Source: Desulfobacterales bacterium (GTDB lineage: Bacteria > Desulfobacterota > Desulfobacteria > Desulfobacterales > 4be13). From it: a stretch of 7,170 bases of DNA. The position numbers and the translations under genes are program-made. The stretch is from NCBI GenBank assembly GCA_029934695.1, contig JAOZLU010000365.1, positions 1 to 7,170 on the forward strand, read 5' to 3'. Below the pieces are notes generated by a model. That model saw only the letters and a program-made list of their open reading frames with translations. It was not told where the DNA came from and searched no databases. This document shows positions 5,711-7,170 of this stretch, in pieces (within the stretch, counting starts at the first letter, position 1; the number at the start of each line of letters is the position of its first letter).

Positions 5711-5959
5711 ATGCAAGATGTGATGAGCAAAAACGAAATAGTATATGGAATAAGAAGGCTGAATGTAATTGAGCGGCTTAATATCATAACAGATATCTGG
5801 GATGAGATAAAAGAGTCGCTGGAGCTGGAAACCGTTTCGGAGGATGACAGAAGACTTCTTCTGAGCAGACTGGCAAATTACAGAGCAAATCCCGATTCCG
5901 CCACAGAGTGGGGGGAACTGAGCCAGGAGGTCTATGACAGATATGCTGAGAAAAGTTAA
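5711..5959 (+). CDS. RelB-like antitoxin (addiction module component family, TIGR02574-like)
   Basis: This small 82-aa acidic protein has the typical architecture of antitoxins paired with RelE/ParE toxins. An N-terminal helix region contains LNVIERLNIITDIWDEIKES (residues 17-36). It is followed by the conserved stretch EDDRRLLLSRLANYRANPDSATEWGEL (45-71), resembling the family pattern of L-x-x-R-L-x-x-Y-x-x-x-P followed by a Trp. The antitoxin should bind and neutralise the downstream toxin and, as in related modules, repress its own promoter. A ribosome-binding site TGAGG (5698-5702) lies 8 nt before the ATG at 5711, supporting this start over the internal Met at 5723. The downstream toxin ORF overlaps its 3' end. 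A 5-bp inverted repeat CCGGA/TCCGG (5672-5676, 5691-5695) upstream could be part of an operator; this is unproven. Confidence 0.82.
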   Translation: MQDVMSKNEIVYGIRRLNVIERLNIITDIWDEIKESLELETVSEDDRRLLLSRLANYRANPDSATEWGELSQEVYDRYAEKS

Positions 5960-6227
5960 ATTTGTCGCAGAGGCATCCCGCGAGTTCCGGGAATCTGTCG
6001 AATGGTATGAGTCAAGGGCGAAGGGGCTCGGCCTCAGATTCACAGATGAGATGGACAGCACTCTTGAAAGGATAAGGCTCAACCCTGATTTGTACAGGAG
6101 AATTGCCGGAAACATAAGAAGAATACAGATGAACAGATTCCCGTATTCGGTGTTTTACACAACAGAAGATGACACTCTCGTCATTCTTCGCATATTTCAC
6201 AATAAAAGGAAACCTCTGCAATGGTAG
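5934..6227 (+). CDS. RelE/ParE superfamily toxin
   Basis: The 97-aa product shows the RelE/ParE fold pattern: VKFVAEASREFRESVEWYESRAKGLGLRF at the N-terminus, a helix ending in ERIRLNPDLY, then IRRIQMNRFPYSVFY and the final strand LVILRIFHNKRKPLQW. The FPY-x-V-x-Y and H-x-x-R-x-P-x-x-W signatures are intact, so it may be active. RelE members cleave mRNA on the ribosome, while ParE members poison DNA gyrase; the sequence alone does not decide, although the overall pattern looks ParE-like. The ORF begins inside the antitoxin gene. With the ATG at 5934 the overlap is 26 nt and AGGAGG (5925-5930) is only 3 nt away; the ATG at 5943 gives a 17-nt overlap and 12-nt spacing. Either arrangement implies translational coupling. 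It could stabilise the surrounding accessory DNA. Confidence 0.87.
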   Translation: MTDMLRKVKFVAEASREFRESVEWYESRAKGLGLRFTDEMDSTLERIRLNPDLYRRIAGNIRRIQMNRFPYSVFYTTEDDTLVILRIFHNKRKPLQW

Positions 6228-6361
6228 GGCTAACCACTTTTTGATCGTTTCAAGTTAAATCTGGATCGTTGGGGGATCGGGCGTAAGTCCATGAAATCCG
6301 ATAATGCTGCCTCGCCGCTTAACATTAGCGTCTAACCCGCATAAAGAGTAGAAGGTGTAAA

Positions 6362-6913
6362 ATGGAATTCAATTATGATCCCTTAAAAACGGTTCAGGCT
6401 GCTGCTCTTTTTTTAAAACTGAACGGGCAGCAGATGGAATATATGAAACTGATCAAGTTGCTTTATATTGCGGATCGGACAGCTTTGGACAGAATGGATG
6501 ATACGATTACCGGAGACAAGTATTTTTCAATGGACCACGGACCGGTTCTGAGCAAAGTCTATGATCTGATCAGCCACGGGCCTGTATATGAAAAAGACAA
6601 TCCCTGGTTCAAATATATTTCACCGCCCCAAAAGTATTGTGTCGAGTTATGCGAGTATCCGGGAAATAGCGAACTTTGCGAAGAGGAGGAGGAAATTATC
6701 AAAGGCGTTTACAAAGCGTTTGGTCAGATAAATGTATGGAAACTGTCGAACTTAACCCATTTCATACCTGAATGGCAGTATCCGCACGGAAGCGCTATCC
6801 CGATCCGTATTGAGGATATCCTCCGGGAACTGGGGAAAAACGAAGATGACATAAAAGCTGTTCAGAGAGATATTGTCAGAGAAAATTATTTTGACATGCT
6901 GCTTGCAAACTGA
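6362..6913 (+). CDS. Panacea domain protein (SocA-like, DUF4065)
   Basis: The 183-aa protein carries the Panacea/SocA-like signature. It has an N-terminal helix pair with MKLIKLLYIADRTAL (28-42), then ITGDKYFSMDHGPVLSKVYDLI (49-70), which includes the hallmark G-D-x-Y and G-P-V motifs, and LSNLTHFIPEW (128-138). A C-terminal extension ends in a charged helix. Known members act either as proteolysis adaptors (SocA in Caulobacter) or as antitoxin domains that neutralise many unrelated toxins encoded next door (PanA). The start at 6362 has GAAGG (6351-6355) 6 nt upstream. A short ORF with a strong ribosome-binding site starts 16 nt after the stop and is the natural candidate partner. The upstream RelE-like toxin already has its own antitoxin, so it is a less likely partner. 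The domain call is firm; the antitoxin role is inferred from the family. Confidence 0.88.
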   Translation: MEFNYDPLKTVQAAALFLKLNGQQMEYMKLIKLLYIADRTALDRMDDTITGDKYFSMDHGPVLSKVYDLISHGPVYEKDNPWFKYISPPQKYCVELCEYPGNSELCEEEEEIIKGVYKAFGQINVWKLSNLTHFIPEWQYPHGSAIPIRIEDILRELGKNEDDIKAVQRDIVRENYFDMLLAN

Positions 6914-6929
6914 ACGGAGGATATCGGAA

Positions 6930-7064
6930 ATGTCAGACGGGTTAAATATCGGCGATGCTTTCCTGCTGTCCACTCCGCCTAATGATAAGCATCTGTTTGT
7001 AGTTGTGGCCCCTACTCAGAACGGAAAATATCCTGATTATAACGGATTTAGGGGAGGCCTGTAA
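6930..7064 (+). CDS. Short partner gene of the Panacea protein, probably 3'-truncated by a repeat
   Basis: GGAGG (6916-6920) lies 9 nt before the ATG at 6930, and the start is 16 nt from the Panacea stop, so co-translation is likely. The product is 44 aa and begins MSDGLNIGDAFLLSTPP, then a strand HLFVVVAPTQNGKY, and ends after a low-complexity tail (NGFRGGL). The GDAFLL and HLFVVVAPT pattern looks like the first strands of a small beta-rich domain. The TAA lies at the left boundary of the palindromic repeat beginning near 7064, and the last residues do not look like a natural C-terminus. The gene was therefore probably longer and was cut by the repeat or by a frameshift. A reading frame extended upstream to the ATG at 6873 would overlap the Panacea gene and lacks a comparable ribosome-binding site. 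Function is not recognised; a toxin neutralised by the Panacea protein is possible only by context. Confidence 0.55.
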   Translation: MSDGLNIGDAFLLSTPPNDKHLFVVVAPTQNGKYPDYNGFRGGL

Positions 7065-7131
7065 AGCCCTGTAAGGGCGGCATATTTGTAGCTACTGCCG
7101 GTGCTACAAACATGCCGCCCCTATGGGGCTT
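7064..7131. repeat. 29-nt-arm inverted repeat (REP/MITE-like hairpin)
   Basis: The left arm 7064-7092 and right arm 7103-7131 match at 25 of 29 positions after reverse complementing. The inner 18-bp section (GGGCGGCATATTTGTAGC, 7075-7092, against 7103-7120) has a single mismatch. The loop is TACTGCCGGT. It begins at the stop codon of the upstream short ORF. No transposase is visible, so it would be non-autonomous. Confidence 0.88.
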
Positions 7132-7148
7132 GTGACGGGGCTTCGGGC

Positions 7149-7168
7149 CTGCCGGTGCTACAAACATG
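7149..7168. repeat. Direct repeat of the hairpin loop and right arm, cut by the window edge
   Basis: CTGCCGGTGCTACAAACATG at 7149-7168 is an exact 20-nt copy of 7095-7114, 54 nt further on. It shows that the palindromic element is the first unit of an array that continues beyond the window. Confidence 0.85.
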
Positions 7169-7170
7169 TC

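Noticed and set aside
5648..6115. Minus-strand ORF (155 aa) opposite the toxin-antitoxin pair
   Set aside because: It is antisense to two recognisable overlapping genes, has no family signature and no ribosome-binding site of note.
6222..6242. Intrinsic terminator after the toxin (TGGT...ACCA followed by CTTTTT)
   Set aside because: The stem is only 4 bp and overlaps the stop codon; the T-run alone is not enough.
6228..6361. Insertion-sequence scar or attC site in the 134-nt gap before the Panacea gene
   Set aside because: The gap holds GCGTAAGTCC, which recalls some IS ends, several GATCG words, and GCTTAAC and GTCTAAC boxes. No paired terminal repeats or foldback arms could be assembled, so nothing is supported.

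Overview
The window carries the first genes of a type II secretion system (T2SS), all on the + strand: gspC (inner-membrane connector), gspD (outer-membrane secretin) and gspE (cytoplasmic assembly ATPase). A tail of accessory DNA follows: a RelB-like/RelE-ParE toxin-antitoxin pair, a Panacea-domain (SocA-like) gene with a truncated partner, and palindromic repeats running off the right edge. Protein style (K/E-rich T2SS proteins) and dense short repeats with cores such as GGGATTTGCAATCCC suggest a large, repeat-rich genome of a sulfate-reducing Desulfobacterota type, for example a Desulfonema relative. That assignment is inference; no phylogenetic marker is present.

Layout. 1-28: heptamer repeat touching the gspC start. 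29-898: gspC. 901-972: 9-nt tandem repeat. 983-3037: gspD. 3037-3340: decayed heptamers, two 59-nt palindrome-bearing tandem copies, a third palindrome in opposite orientation, and an imperfect inverted repeat resembling a degraded integron attC site. 3296-3655: 5'-truncated nucleotidyltransferase remnant. 3663-3710: possible 15-codon leader ORF whose stop overlaps the gspE start. 3707-5590: gspE, with a repeat-built acidic insertion in its N-terminal domain. 5606-5650: two palindromes. 5711-6227: toxin-antitoxin pair. 6362-6913: Panacea gene. 6930-7064: short partner ORF ending in a repeat. 7064-7170: palindromic and direct repeats.

How the genes work together. GspE hydrolyses ATP in the cytoplasm to drive pseudopilus assembly. 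GspC spans the inner membrane and uses its periplasmic HR and PDZ regions to link the inner platform to GspD. GspD forms the exit channel. gspF and the pseudopilin genes, which usually follow gspE, are absent from the 1.6 kb downstream, so the operon is interrupted or the remaining genes lie elsewhere. The two downstream modules look like mobile stabilisation or defence cargo.

The most distinctive feature is repeat invasion of this locus. Almost every spacer, and linkers inside GspC and GspE, contains short tandem or palindromic repeats. The clearest case is six 7-nt units inside the gspE reading frame, which stay in frame only because 6 x 7 is a multiple of 3. No wholly new system can be demonstrated; the best leads are this intragenic repeat, the leader ORF, the attC-like junction and the Panacea pair.
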